A stretch of 37,668 nucleotides of DNA, taken from assembly GCA_023435645.1 (NCBI GenBank), contig JAEYRK010000107.1, positions 1 to 37,668 on the forward strand. The letters run 5' to 3'. Within the stretch, counting starts at the first letter, position 1. Each line of letters opens with the position of its first letter. The stretch is from Bacillota bacterium (lineage in GTDB: Bacteria; Bacillota; Clostridia; Lachnospirales; Lachnospiraceae). Below the pieces are notes generated by a model. The model ran no database searches. It worked only from the letters and a program-made list of their open reading frames with translations, and had not been told where the DNA came from. Of this stretch, positions 1 to 7,979 are shown in pieces. The translations under genes and the position numbers were made by a program.

Positions 1-311
1 ATATAACTCTCAACAGTCTGTAAAAGTTCTGCCCCATATCCCTGTCTTTGATATGCCGGAGTTATAAACATTTCATCAATAAAAATTTCACTATTATTCC
101 ACCAAACTTTTTCATGAGTAAATATCGCTCCAATAATCTCATTATCCGCAATCAGTGTATAACCTAGAAATTTATTCCCATGAACATAATCCTCTAAATA
201 ATTCTTAGCTGTTTCCAAGGTCCAATGGCATTGCCACAGATCGTTATTATAAACCTCCATCATAATTTTAGCGCACATTGTTAAATCTGATTCTATATAT
301 TCTCTTATCAT
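1..311 (-). CDS. GNAT-family N-acetyltransferase, N-terminal part (cut by window edge)
   Basis: An open frame begins at ATG 311 and runs off the left edge, so only about 103 N-terminal residues are visible. They start MIREYIESDLTMCAKIMMEV and contain the fold signature of GNAT acetyltransferases: a strand ending in EMFITPAYQRQGYG, where the R/Q-x-x-G-x-G loop binds the pyrophosphate of acetyl-CoA. Members of this family move an acetyl group to an amine on a small molecule or protein; the substrate cannot be read from this fragment. An AAGGAG ribosome binding site lies about 12 bases upstream of the ATG, a little far but usable. The gene follows the zinc-ribbon and AraC genes on the same strand. 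Confidence 0.8.
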   Translation of the reverse strand, partial: MIREYIESDLTMCAKIMMEVYNNDLWQCHWTLETAKNYLEDYVHGNKFLGYTLIADNEIIGAIFTHEKVWWNNSEIFIDEMFITPAYQRQGYGAELLQTVESY

Positions 312-409
312 AATAAGACTCTGCTCCTTTTTTGCAGCTTATACCCATAACGTTTCATTTTGTTTGAATGGAAACTTATTTTATTTCATTCAAAAAGAAT
401 AAATTCACA

Positions 410-562
410 TTATTTATTTCCACATATCTTACATACCTTCATTCCACCGTTATCAGTAAGCTTATCCCACAGTAATTTAACACCTGTTTTTTTACAAATA
501 GGACAACTGCCTCTCCAATTAGGTATATTCTTAATATTCTTACCTCTTTTTGTCTTTGCCAT
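410..562 (-). CDS. Small zinc-ribbon protein, 50 residues
   Basis: This short frame starts at ATG 562 and ends with TAA at 410. It encodes a basic 50-residue protein with two CxxC pairs (CPIC at residues 20-23 and CKIC at 44-47) about 20 residues apart, the pattern of a single zinc ribbon. The N-terminus is lysine-rich (MAKTKRGKN), which would suit nucleic-acid binding, but that is inference. A very strong AGGAGGGGG ribosome binding site sits just upstream, between the stop of the AraC gene (584) and this ATG, so the two genes are probably co-transcribed and perhaps translationally coupled. I cannot assign a named family. Confidence 0.75.
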   Translation of the reverse strand: MAKTKRGKNIKNIPNWRGSCPICKKTGVKLLWDKLTDNGGMKVCKICGNK

Positions 563-583
563 TATACCCCCTCCTTTCTGTCA

Positions 584-1465
584 TTAGAATTGTGCTTTTC
601 TTCTGACCGGAATCCATACTTCACATAAATATTTTTCGTATATTTCATCTTCCCAATAATATTTTTCAATACAGGGCCCTTCCACTTGTTCAAAGCCTGA
701 TGAAGGAAACCATTCACAATAGATCCGTTTCCAGACATGTTGAATCTCTAAATTCTGCGGCATTATCCCTTTCGTTTCAAATACTACCCATGTACATGCC
801 GGAACCTCCAAAATTGTATACTCCTTTGGTATATCAATTTCAGGGACTTCCCATCCCATCATATATCTTCTACTTCCATCTTCTTTAAAATCAAAATGAA
901 TTCCATGAAGCATATGCATTTTTGAATATCCCAGTAATTCATTAATCTTAAGGTGTGTACCATCCGCCCATATTTTATTACAAAATGCTGGTACTTCAGA
1001 ATATAAAGCGTTCTCTTCTTTGGCTGTTAATAAACCAACTCCAAATACTTTAAATTCTTTGCTTTCAAGTACTCGATAATCCATGTCACACTTCCCTAAT
1101 ATCGATATTTGCAAAGAGAGTTTTGGAAATGCCTTTATCTTTACATTTCCATTCTTTATCTTTGAAGGTGCTACTCCATGAAGTCTTTGAAAAGCTTTCG
1201 TAAATGCATCTACACTTACGTAGCCATATTTTATAGCTACTTCTATAACTTTGGCATCCTTAGAAGATAATTCTTCACCAGCAAGAGTCAGTCTACGATT
1301 TCTAATATATTCCGATAAAGTAAAGCCGGTAAATGCATGAAATAATCGTTGAAAATGATAACGCGATGTAAATGCGACCTTTGCAATATCATCAATCTCA
1401 ATTGCTGAATCTAAATTGTTTTCAATATATTCGATAGCATTATTAAGATGATTAATTGTTTGCAA
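584..1465 (-). CDS. AraC-family transcriptional regulator with GyrI-like effector domain
   Basis: The 293-residue protein has two AraC-type helix-turn-helix motifs in its first ~105 residues (DDIAKVAFTSRYHFQRLF and the second recognition region VSVDAFTKAFQRLHGVAPS). A GyrI-like/SOUL-type ligand-binding domain follows (about 125-290), ending in the typical WFPSSGFE...CEVWIPV pattern. Such proteins resemble Rob and BmrR-type regulators that sense small hydrophobic or cationic compounds. The start is TTG 1465: GGAGG stands six bases before it and no better ATG is available. The zinc-ribbon gene follows after 21 bases. A paralogous architecture is found at 32731-33624. The ligand and targets are unknown. 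Confidence 0.9.
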   Translation of the reverse strand: MQTINHLNNAIEYIENNLDSAIEIDDIAKVAFTSRYHFQRLFHAFTGFTLSEYIRNRRLTLAGEELSSKDAKVIEVAIKYGYVSVDAFTKAFQRLHGVAPSKIKNGNVKIKAFPKLSLQISILGKCDMDYRVLESKEFKVFGVGLLTAKEENALYSEVPAFCNKIWADGTHLKINELLGYSKMHMLHGIHFDFKEDGSRRYMMGWEVPEIDIPKEYTILEVPACTWVVFETKGIMPQNLEIQHVWKRIYCEWFPSSGFEQVEGPCIEKYYWEDEIYEKYLCEVWIPVRRKAQF

Positions 1466-1633
1466 ATTTTACCTCCACTAAAGTATATAACATTAATGAA
1501 ATAACTACCCGATTTCCTGTGCTATGATTTGTCTTGATTAACAAAATTTATAATATCACATTCTATAGTAATAAACAAATTTAATATGATTTCAAAATAC
1601 TATCGTCAAATTTTACATGATATTTATTTACAG

Positions 1634-1666
1634 AAAAAAAGCCCTATCACTTTTACATGATAGGGC
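1634..1666 (-). terminator. Intrinsic terminator downstream of the amide hydrolase
   Basis: A perfect 9-bp stem (1641-1649 with 1658-1666, arm GCCCTATCA) has an 8-base loop. On the minus strand it is followed by seven T residues (complement of 1634-1640). It lies about 170 bases beyond the hydrolase stop codon. The loop and most of the stem recur at 2917-2946. Confidence 0.8.
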
Positions 1667-1713
1667 TTTATATATTCTCTTCGCTATTATTCAATACAGT
1701 CTAACTTAAGTCA
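1641..1713 (-). repeat. Terminator-plus-box repeat, copy A
   Basis: Read on the minus strand, this copy starts with the box TGACTTAAGTTAGACT (complement of 1698-1713), continues through about 30 diverged bases and ends in the terminator hairpin. Copy B at 2919-2985 has the same order, the same loop and a box differing at one base. The outermost stem pair is G-C here and A-T in copy B, so the structure is kept while the sequence changes. Confidence 0.7.
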
Positions 1714-1832
1714 ATTCGGCATGTTCATTATAGCAGATTATCGTAATATTGCAAGCGAATACATTGTTCTGAAAAATACAGATAATCCTTTTCAAATCAT
1801 TTATTTAATTTGTCGCAAACATATTAATAAGC

Positions 1833-2789
1833 TTATAATTTGTACTTGTATACATTATTATATTCTCTTGAAAAACTAATAATTACACTCCTCTTTGTCA
1901 GATTATAAACAGCTGACCACTGTTCATCACCTGGTATTACATTTCTCTTAAGTAACTCCAATGCATCATTTTCCGATATCATTCCATGTCGTATCTTTAA
2001 TTCACTTTCAATGTTTTCATATCTATCTCTTCCAAAGCCCTCATGATTTGGATTATTATGCAATGTAAAATTAGTCACTATCTGATAATCCTTACTTTTC
2101 TTATTTATAACCATCTTGCCATTTATAAACTCGATTACAGCTGAATCTCCATTTACATCTGCTACTAAGAAATGTAATGGTGCAATTATATAAAAAAGAT
2201 TATAATTATCTACAAGTTGAATTGCTTCATCAACTGTTTTGGCCTTATCTAAGATTAATCTTGGCAATGTTTCATCAAATAAAGTAATTTTATTATGCTG
2301 TGGATATATCGCTTTGACATCAGTAAGACATGCAACTGCTAATCCATATTCATTAATTCCGTCCTTAGGGCTATATGGTGCTGCTAAAGTTAATTTAGAA
2401 TCTATTTCAATAGTATCATATGAATCTTCTTCCCAGTCTAGCTCTGCCATCGTTAAAAAAGCTAATGATTTATAGTTATCGTTACTATTTAATTGAATGC
2501 GCATTGGAATTGCACATTCGCAATCCATATTTCTCGCAAACAGAAGGTCTCCCTCTATGTTACAGGCCGTAAATGCTGAACACCCTTGAACTTTGTTGTT
2601 AAGAGTCATCTTTTTATTTACTAGATTCTTATCGACAAAGCTGCAAAATTCTTCAATATTACAAACACCTTCCTCTAAATATTTATCAATGCAATAATCA
2701 CCATAATATTGCATTGAAAAATATGGTCTATCACTTATTTTCTCAATTTCTGCTCTTATACTTTTATCCGCATTATATATAACCTTCAT
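1833..2789 (-). CDS. Ntn-hydrolase, linear amide C-N hydrolase / choloylglycine hydrolase-like
   Basis: The product (318 residues from ATG 2789) carries the N-terminal-nucleophile signature of the choloylglycine hydrolase/C45 group: GCSAF with the presumed nucleophile Cys70, followed by FARNMDCE, which matches the G/A-R-N-x-D element. In family members the propeptide before the Cys is cut off autocatalytically and the new N-terminal Cys hydrolyses amides such as bile-salt conjugates, penicillin V or acyl-amino acids. No signal peptide is seen, so a cytoplasmic enzyme is likely. A longer frame begins at GTG 2804, but the GGGGGAAG just before ATG 2789 is the better ribosome binding site. The gene is AT-rich compared with ppdK and is bracketed by two related repeats. 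The substrate is unknown. Confidence 0.75.
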   Translation of the reverse strand: MKVIYNADKSIRAEIEKISDRPYFSMQYYGDYCIDKYLEEGVCNIEEFCSFVDKNLVNKKMTLNNKVQGCSAFTACNIEGDLLFARNMDCECAIPMRIQLNSNDNYKSLAFLTMAELDWEEDSYDTIEIDSKLTLAAPYSPKDGINEYGLAVACLTDVKAIYPQHNKITLFDETLPRLILDKAKTVDEAIQLVDNYNLFYIIAPLHFLVADVNGDSAVIEFINGKMVINKKSKDYQIVTNFTLHNNPNHEGFGRDRYENIESELKIRHGMISENDALELLKRNVIPGDEQWSAVYNLTKRSVIISFSREYNNVYKYKL

Positions 2790-2916
2790 TTTTTCTTCCC
2801 CCACTACTTATATTTTCCAACTTTTTTATCCTATCATATTATTTCATTAGTTTCAAACAAAAAAATAATACTACACATAAAGGATAATATTCATAGAAAT
2901 CTTGCCTTAAACAAAA

Positions 2917-2946
2917 ACACCCTACCACTTTTACATGATAGGGTGT
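2917..2946 (-). terminator. Intrinsic terminator downstream of ppdK
   Basis: An 11-bp stem (2917-2927 with 2936-2946) has an 8-base loop identical to that at 1650-1657. Its single mismatch on the plus strand becomes a G-U pair in minus-strand RNA. On that strand it is followed by TTTTTG. It lies about 70 bases beyond the ppdK stop. Confidence 0.8.
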
Positions 2947-2985
2947 CGATAAATATTTCTTATTAATATAGTCTAACCTAAGTCA
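2919..2985 (-). repeat. Terminator-plus-box repeat, copy B
   Basis: This is the second copy of the repeat at 1641-1713. On the minus strand it begins with TGACTTAGGTTAGACT (complement of 2970-2985) and ends with the ppdK terminator hairpin. The two copies are in the same orientation and about 1.27 kb apart. Confidence 0.7.
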
Positions 2986-3014
2986 AACCATTGAAAAACG
3001 TTGAAATCTCAACA

Positions 3015-5636
3015 TTACTTATTATTTAAAACCGCCTGTGCAGCAGCTAATCTTGCGATCGGCACGCGGAAAGGTGAACAGGATACATAGTTCAGACCTA
3101 CCTTGTGGCAGAACTCAACTGTGGAAGGATCTCCACCGTGCTCACCACAGATACCAAGCTTGATGTTAGGTCTGGTTGCACGACCCTTTTCACAAGCCAT
3201 CTTCACTAACTGGCCAACACCTTCCTGATCCAGTCTTGCGAAGGGATCGGACTCATAGATCTTGGTCTTGTAATAAGCATCCAGGAACTTACCGGCGTCA
3301 TCACGGGAGAAGCCGAAGGTCATCTGTGTTAAGTCATTGGTACCAAATGAGAAGAACTCAGCTTCCTCTGCAATCTCATCAGCAAGTAATGCTGCACGAG
3401 GAATTTCGATCATTGTTCCAACATGATACTGGATGTCAGATCCCAGTTCCTTCTTCACTGCTTCTGCTGTCTCAACTACCACTTCCTTAACATACTGTAA
3501 CTCTCTCTTCTCACCTACGAGAGGGATCATGATCTCAGGAACGATATCAAAGCCCTTTTCCTTCTTCACTTCGATTGCAGCTTCCATAACCGCTCTGGTC
3601 TGCATTCTAGCGATCTCAGGGTAGGTTACAGCAAGACGACAGCCTCTGTGACCCATCATAGGATTGAACTCATGTAAGGAATCGCAGGTAGCTTTTACTT
3701 CTTCTACAGAAAGACCCATATCCTTAGCTAAATCAGCAATATCCTCCGGGTTCGTAGGAACGAACTCATGTAACGGGGGATCCAGGAAACGAATTGTAAC
3801 CGGTCTGCCTTCCATAACCTCATAGATACCCTTGAAGTCAGCCTTCTGGAAAGGAATTAACTCATTCAGAGCTGCTTCTCTTGCTTCTACAGTCTTGGAA
3901 AGAATCATTTTTCTGATCTTAGGAATTCTATCAGGCTCGAAGAACATATGCTCTGTACGTGTAAGACCAATACCTTCTGCTCCGAACTTGATTGCATTTA
4001 ATGCATCTGCAGGAGTATCCGCATTTGTTCTTACCTTCAGGGTTCTGATTTCATCAGCCCATTTCATAATTCTATCAAAGTTACCACTGATGGATGCTTC
4101 TACTGTAGGAATGTCTCCAACATAGATGTTACCTGTGGAACCGTCAAGGGAGATATAATCTCCTTCTTTTACTGTATTACCAGCGATTGTGAAGTACTTC
4201 TCTTCTTCGTTGATATTGATTTCGCCACAACCGGATACGCAAGCAGTACCCATACCACGAGCAACTACGGCTGCGTGAGAAGTCATACCACCACGAACGG
4301 TTAAGATACCTTCAGCAACGTGCATACCCTCGATATCTTCTGGGGAGGTCTCAAGACGAACAAGAATTACTCTCTCGCCTCTCTCAGCTGCTGCAACGGA
4401 ATCCTCTGCAGTAAAGTATACCTTACCTGCAGCAGCGCCGGGTGATGCAGGAAGTGCATTACCAACAGGCTTAGCAGCAGCTAAAGCTTTGGTGTCAAAG
4501 GTAGGATGTAATAACTGATCTAAGGATTTCGCTTCAATTCTCTTGATCGCATCTTCCTTCGTAATCTTGCCTTCATCTACCAAATCACAAGCAATCTGGA
4601 GAGCAGCCGGAGCGGTTCTCTTACCATTACGGGTCTGTAAGAAGTACAGCTTCTTGTCCTCAATGGTGAACTCCATATCCTGCATATCTCTATAGTGATT
4701 CTCAAGTAAAGTAGCAATTCTCATGAACTCAGCGAATACCTCAGGCATATCCTGCTCAAGTCTTGTGATCGGCAGTGGAGTTCTGATACCAGCAACAACG
4801 TCCTCACCCTGTGCATTGATCAGGTACTCACCATAGATCTTAGCCTCACCGGTGGAAGGGTTACGGGTAAATGCAACACCAGTACCGGAGGTATCACCCA
4901 TGTTACCGAATACCATTGCCTGTACGTTAACAGCGGTACCCCAGTCACCGGGGATGTCATTCATTCTTCTGTAGTAAATCGCACGGGGATTATCCCAGGA
5001 ACGGAATACTGCAGTAACAGCCTCGATCAGCTGTACAGCAGGATCCTGAGGGAAATCTGTTCCCTTCTCGGTTTTATATAATGCCTTAAACTGAGTGATT
5101 ACTTCCTTAAGATCCTCAGCGGTCAGCTCTGTGTCAAAATGAACGCCCTTCTTCTCTTTGATCTCATCAAGTACTCTCTCGAACTTGGACTTAGGAACCT
5201 CCATAACAACGTCAGAGAACATCTGAATAAATCTTCTATAAGAGTCATATGCGAATCTCGGATTTCCGGTCTTCGCTGCGAAGCCTTCAACAGCTACGTC
5301 GGTTAAGCCAAGGTTCAGGATCGTATCCATCATACCGGGCATGGATGCTCTAGCACCGGAACGAACAGAAACCAGCAAAGGATTTTCTGTGTCGCCGAAC
5401 TTCTTGCCCTGTTCCTCTTCAAGAACCTTTAATGCGTCAAAAATCTGAGATTTAACTTCCTCTCTGATGTTCTTACCGCTCTTGTAGTAATCGGTACAAG
5501 CTTCCGTAGTTACAGTGAAGCCCTGCGGAATCGGCAGACCTAAATTAGTCATCTCTGCTAAGTTAGCGCCCTTACCACCAAGAAGGTTCTTCATATCTGC
5601 TTTACCTTCTTTAAACAAATATACCCATTTTGCCAT
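3015..5636 (-). CDS. ppdK: Pyruvate, phosphate dikinase
   Basis: This 873-residue cytoplasmic enzyme interconverts PEP + AMP + PPi and pyruvate + ATP + Pi. All domains are present: the N-terminal ATP-grasp region (GGKGANLAEM at 20-29, SVRSGARASMPGMMDT at 90-105), the swivelling phosphohistidine domain with GGMTSHAAVVARGMG (His454), and the C-terminal PEP/pyruvate TIM barrel with GICGEHGG (Cys830). Length equals that of the Clostridium symbiosum enzyme. An AGGAGGG site lies about nine bases before ATG 5636. It is the last gene of the era-yqzL-recO-lipoprotein-glyS series and ends at the terminator at 2917-2946. In anaerobes that save energy with PPi it often works in the glycolytic direction, alongside the pyruvate kinase at 16833. 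Confidence 0.97.
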   Translation of the reverse strand: MAKWVYLFKEGKADMKNLLGGKGANLAEMTNLGLPIPQGFTVTTEACTDYYKSGKNIREEVKSQIFDALKVLEEEQGKKFGDTENPLLVSVRSGARASMPGMMDTILNLGLTDVAVEGFAAKTGNPRFAYDSYRRFIQMFSDVVMEVPKSKFERVLDEIKEKKGVHFDTELTAEDLKEVITQFKALYKTEKGTDFPQDPAVQLIEAVTAVFRSWDNPRAIYYRRMNDIPGDWGTAVNVQAMVFGNMGDTSGTGVAFTRNPSTGEAKIYGEYLINAQGEDVVAGIRTPLPITRLEQDMPEVFAEFMRIATLLENHYRDMQDMEFTIEDKKLYFLQTRNGKRTAPAALQIACDLVDEGKITKEDAIKRIEAKSLDQLLHPTFDTKALAAAKPVGNALPASPGAAAGKVYFTAEDSVAAAERGERVILVRLETSPEDIEGMHVAEGILTVRGGMTSHAAVVARGMGTACVSGCGEININEEEKYFTIAGNTVKEGDYISLDGSTGNIYVGDIPTVEASISGNFDRIMKWADEIRTLKVRTNADTPADALNAIKFGAEGIGLTRTEHMFFEPDRIPKIRKMILSKTVEAREAALNELIPFQKADFKGIYEVMEGRPVTIRFLDPPLHEFVPTNPEDIADLAKDMGLSVEEVKATCDSLHEFNPMMGHRGCRLAVTYPEIARMQTRAVMEAAIEVKKEKGFDIVPEIMIPLVGEKRELQYVKEVVVETAEAVKKELGSDIQYHVGTMIEIPRAALLADEIAEEAEFFSFGTNDLTQMTFGFSRDDAGKFLDAYYKTKIYESDPFARLDQEGVGQLVKMACEKGRATRPNIKLGICGEHGGDPSTVEFCHKVGLNYVSCSPFRVPIARLAAAQAVLNNK

Positions 5637-5671
5637 TTGTAAGTGCCCTCCTAAATAATTATTATATATAA

Positions 5672-5778
5672 CTGATATGCATGGACAGTTTGAGTGAAAA
5701 GTACTCCGCGAGCAGGACGATCAGATTCATTCTGTTCGCGTAATACTTTTCACACTCAAACCTTACCATATATATCAG
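5672..5778. repeat. Long imperfect palindrome between glyS and ppdK
   Basis: Left arm 5672-5714 and right arm 5732-5778 are near-complementary over about 44 bases with a few mismatches and bulges (CTGATAT...TTTGAGTG...AAAAGTA...CGCGAGCAG). The loop is about 17 bases. It lies in the leader of ppdK and downstream of glyS. It could be a MITE-like element, an RNA-processing hairpin or an attenuator; there is no T-run directly after it, so a simple intrinsic terminator is unlikely. Confidence 0.75.
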
Positions 5779-5855
5779 ATTATAACTCACTGCTGGATTT
5801 TTAGTCACCAAAAAGCATTATAGCATAGAAACAACTGCTAAGGAATACCTTTTTT

Positions 5856-7244
5856 CTAAAATCTGAATTTATTCTCAAAATATGACTTGAGCTCGTCAAT
5901 CTTAATTCTTTCCTGCTGCATGGTATCTCTGTCACGGACTGTAACAGCACCGTCTGTCTCCGAGTCAAAATCGTAGGTAATACAGAAGGGTGTTCCGATC
6001 TCGTCCTGTCTGCGGTAGCGCTTACCGATGTTTCCTCTGTCATCAAATTCGCAGTTATAATATTTGCAGAGATCCATGTAAACCTTCTCTGCAGGCTCGG
6101 ACAGCTTCTTGGATAAAGGTAATACACCAATCTTCACAGGAGCGATTGCCGGATGGAAATGAAGTACGGTACGAACATCTCCTGCTTCAATCTCTTCCTC
6201 ATCATAAGCGGAACAGAGGAAGGCTAAGGTAACACGGTCGGCACCCAGGGACGGCTCTACCACATAAGGAATATACCTGGCCTGCTTCTCATCATCGTAA
6301 TAGCTCATATCCTCCTTGGATACATTCTGGTGCTGAGTCAGATCGTAGTCGGTGCGGTCAGCAATTCCCCACAGCTCTCCCCAGCCAAAGGGGAATAAGA
6401 ACTCGATATCTGTGGTTGCTTTACTATAGAAGGAAAGCTCAGCTGCATCATGATCCCTGACTCTCATCTCTTCTTCCTTCATTCCCAGAGACTTTAACCA
6501 GTCGATACAGAACTGTCTCCAGTAAGTAAACCATTCTAAATCCGTATCCGGCTCGCAGAAGAATTCCAGCTCCATCTGCTCGAATTCTCTGGTACGGAAG
6601 GTGAAGTTACCGGGTGTAATCTCATTGCGGAAGGATTTACCGATCTGACCGATGCCAAATGGTATCTTCTTACGGGAGGTTCTTTGTACATTCTTAAAGT
6701 TAACGAAAATTCCCTGTGCTGTCTCAGGTCTTAAATAAACGACATTCTTCGCATCCTCTGTCACACCCTGGAAGGTCTTGAACATCAGGTTAAACTGGCG
6801 AATATCCGTAAAGTTATGCTTGCCGCAGGTGGGACAGACAATTTTATGTTCATCAATGTATTTCTTCATCTCTTCCAGTGACCAGGAATCTATGGATCCT
6901 TCTACCTGGATGTTATTTTCCATATGATAATCTTCTATCATCTTGTCGGCACGAAAACGCTCATGACATTCCTTACAATCCATCAAAGGATCGGAGAAGC
7001 CACCGAGATGACCGGAAGCCACCCAGGTCTGGGGATTCATGAGAATGGCACAGTCCACACCCACATTATAAGGGTTTTCCTGGACAAATTTCTGCCACCA
7101 TGCCTTCTTTACATTGTTTTTCAGTTCAACACCGAGATTACCGTAATCCCAAGTATTAGCAAGCCCACCGTAGATCTCGGAGCCCGGATATACAAAGCCT
7201 CTTGCTTTAGCCAAAGCAACTATTTTCTCCATTGTCTTTTCCAT
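5856..7244 (-). CDS. glyS: Glycyl-tRNA synthetase, dimeric (alpha2) type
   Basis: The 462-residue class II synthetase charges tRNA-Gly. It opens with MEKTMEKIVALAKARGF and shows the YGPLG-like region VYPGSEIYGGLANTWDYGNLG, a zinc-binding set (CKEC...CPTCGKH), the motif RPETAQGIFVNF and the class II motif 2/3 regions (FRNEITPGNF; GADRVTLAFL). It ends with the anticodon-binding domain. It is the single-chain type, not the bacterial alpha/beta GlyQ-GlyS pair. The open frame extends upstream to 7295, but GAGGATGAG just before ATG 7244 fixes the start, and 462 residues is the usual length. No T-box leader is present in the 59 bases between it and the lipoprotein gene, so it is probably read from upstream. 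Confidence 0.95.
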   Translation of the reverse strand: MEKTMEKIVALAKARGFVYPGSEIYGGLANTWDYGNLGVELKNNVKKAWWQKFVQENPYNVGVDCAILMNPQTWVASGHLGGFSDPLMDCKECHERFRADKMIEDYHMENNIQVEGSIDSWSLEEMKKYIDEHKIVCPTCGKHNFTDIRQFNLMFKTFQGVTEDAKNVVYLRPETAQGIFVNFKNVQRTSRKKIPFGIGQIGKSFRNEITPGNFTFRTREFEQMELEFFCEPDTDLEWFTYWRQFCIDWLKSLGMKEEEMRVRDHDAAELSFYSKATTDIEFLFPFGWGELWGIADRTDYDLTQHQNVSKEDMSYYDDEKQARYIPYVVEPSLGADRVTLAFLCSAYDEEEIEAGDVRTVLHFHPAIAPVKIGVLPLSKKLSEPAEKVYMDLCKYYNCEFDDRGNIGKRYRRQDEIGTPFCITYDFDSETDGAVTVRDRDTMQQERIKIDELKSYFENKFRF

Positions 7245-7303
7245 AAACTCATCCTCACATATCAATTTTAATATATTAATAGGAAGTAATCCCATAAATT
7301 TTG

Positions 7304-7906
7304 TTATTTTGCAGGTTCATAGATTACGACTGTTGCACCTTCATTGCTGCTCTTAACAACATCCTTTTCCATGGTGGCATTCCCGCTATAATACCTCACC
7401 TTACCATCAAGGATGATGTCATAGGGCTCGTAAACCACCAAAACACGGTTCTTTCCGTTCTTGAATGCAGTGGCGCTGTCCACCTTGGTCCCGTTTTTCG
7501 CATTGATAAACTGTCCCGGCAGCTCCAGGGTTACATCCTTGGTATCCGCACTGAAATAAGCCGCGGTAACCTTATTGAAGGCTGTGTAATGAGCCATGCC
7601 TGCATAGCCAAGCAGCATAACCGCTTTCCCACTCTTTAGGCTTAAATCCTCTATGGTCACTGCCTTATCTCCCGCTGTCTGGTTATAGGCATTGATTTCC
7701 TTCTTGACGAACTCCTCCAGCTCACCGAGCTTGTAATATTGTTTCGTGAAATCTTCAACAATTGCGACCTGAAGTGAACCGTTTCTTTTTACCAGCATTG
7801 TATTAGTCGTAATATCCTCTGCTGTAATATTTATCTCCTTTTTGGAACAACCGGCTGCTCCCAGGACCATTAGCAGCAGGATTGTAGCAAAAATATACTT
7901 TCTCAT
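7304..7906 (-). CDS. Lipoprotein of unknown function
   Basis: The 200-residue product has a classic lipoprotein signal: MRK, a hydrophobic core (about 5-16), then LGAAGC with the lipidated Cys20. The mature part has no motif I recognise; it is mixed alpha/beta in appearance with a central SGKAVMLLGYAGMAHY stretch. A TTG three bases upstream is in frame, but GGAGGG is better spaced for ATG 7906. It sits 73 bases after recO and 59 bases before glyS on the same strand, so it is likely part of the same transcript. It would be exported and anchored to the outer face of the membrane. No function is suggested by position. Confidence 0.75.
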   Translation of the reverse strand: MRKYIFATILLLMVLGAAGCSKKEINITAEDITTNTMLVKRNGSLQVAIVEDFTKQYYKLGELEEFVKKEINAYNQTAGDKAVTIEDLSLKSGKAVMLLGYAGMAHYTAFNKVTAAYFSADTKDVTLELPGQFINAKNGTKVDSATAFKNGKNRVLVVYEPYDIILDGKVRYYSGNATMEKDVVKSSNEGATVVIYEPAK

Positions 7907-7979
7907 CAATCATTCCCTCCATCGTATCTATTGGGTTCATATCATTTTAACCTTAAAGCCATATAATTTCAACTTAAAT

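Larger units (their letters stand above)
1466..1832. other. Intergenic stretch between the AraC gene and the amide hydrolase
   Basis: This stretch is AT-rich with no coding frame I would accept. It holds the terminator and repeat copy listed at 1634-1713. The remaining bases on both sides show no recognisable site; the AraC promoter must lie in 1481-1630, but I see no convincing -35/-10 pair. Confidence 0.6.

Noticed and set aside
360..587. Plus-strand frame of 75 residues
   Set aside because: It is the antisense shadow of the zinc-ribbon gene, which has the far better ribosome binding site and conserved-looking CxxC pairs.
5801..6130. Minus-strand frame of 109 residues at the 3' end of glyS
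   Set aside because: Overlaps glyS in another frame; glyS is certain and this frame lacks a start site.
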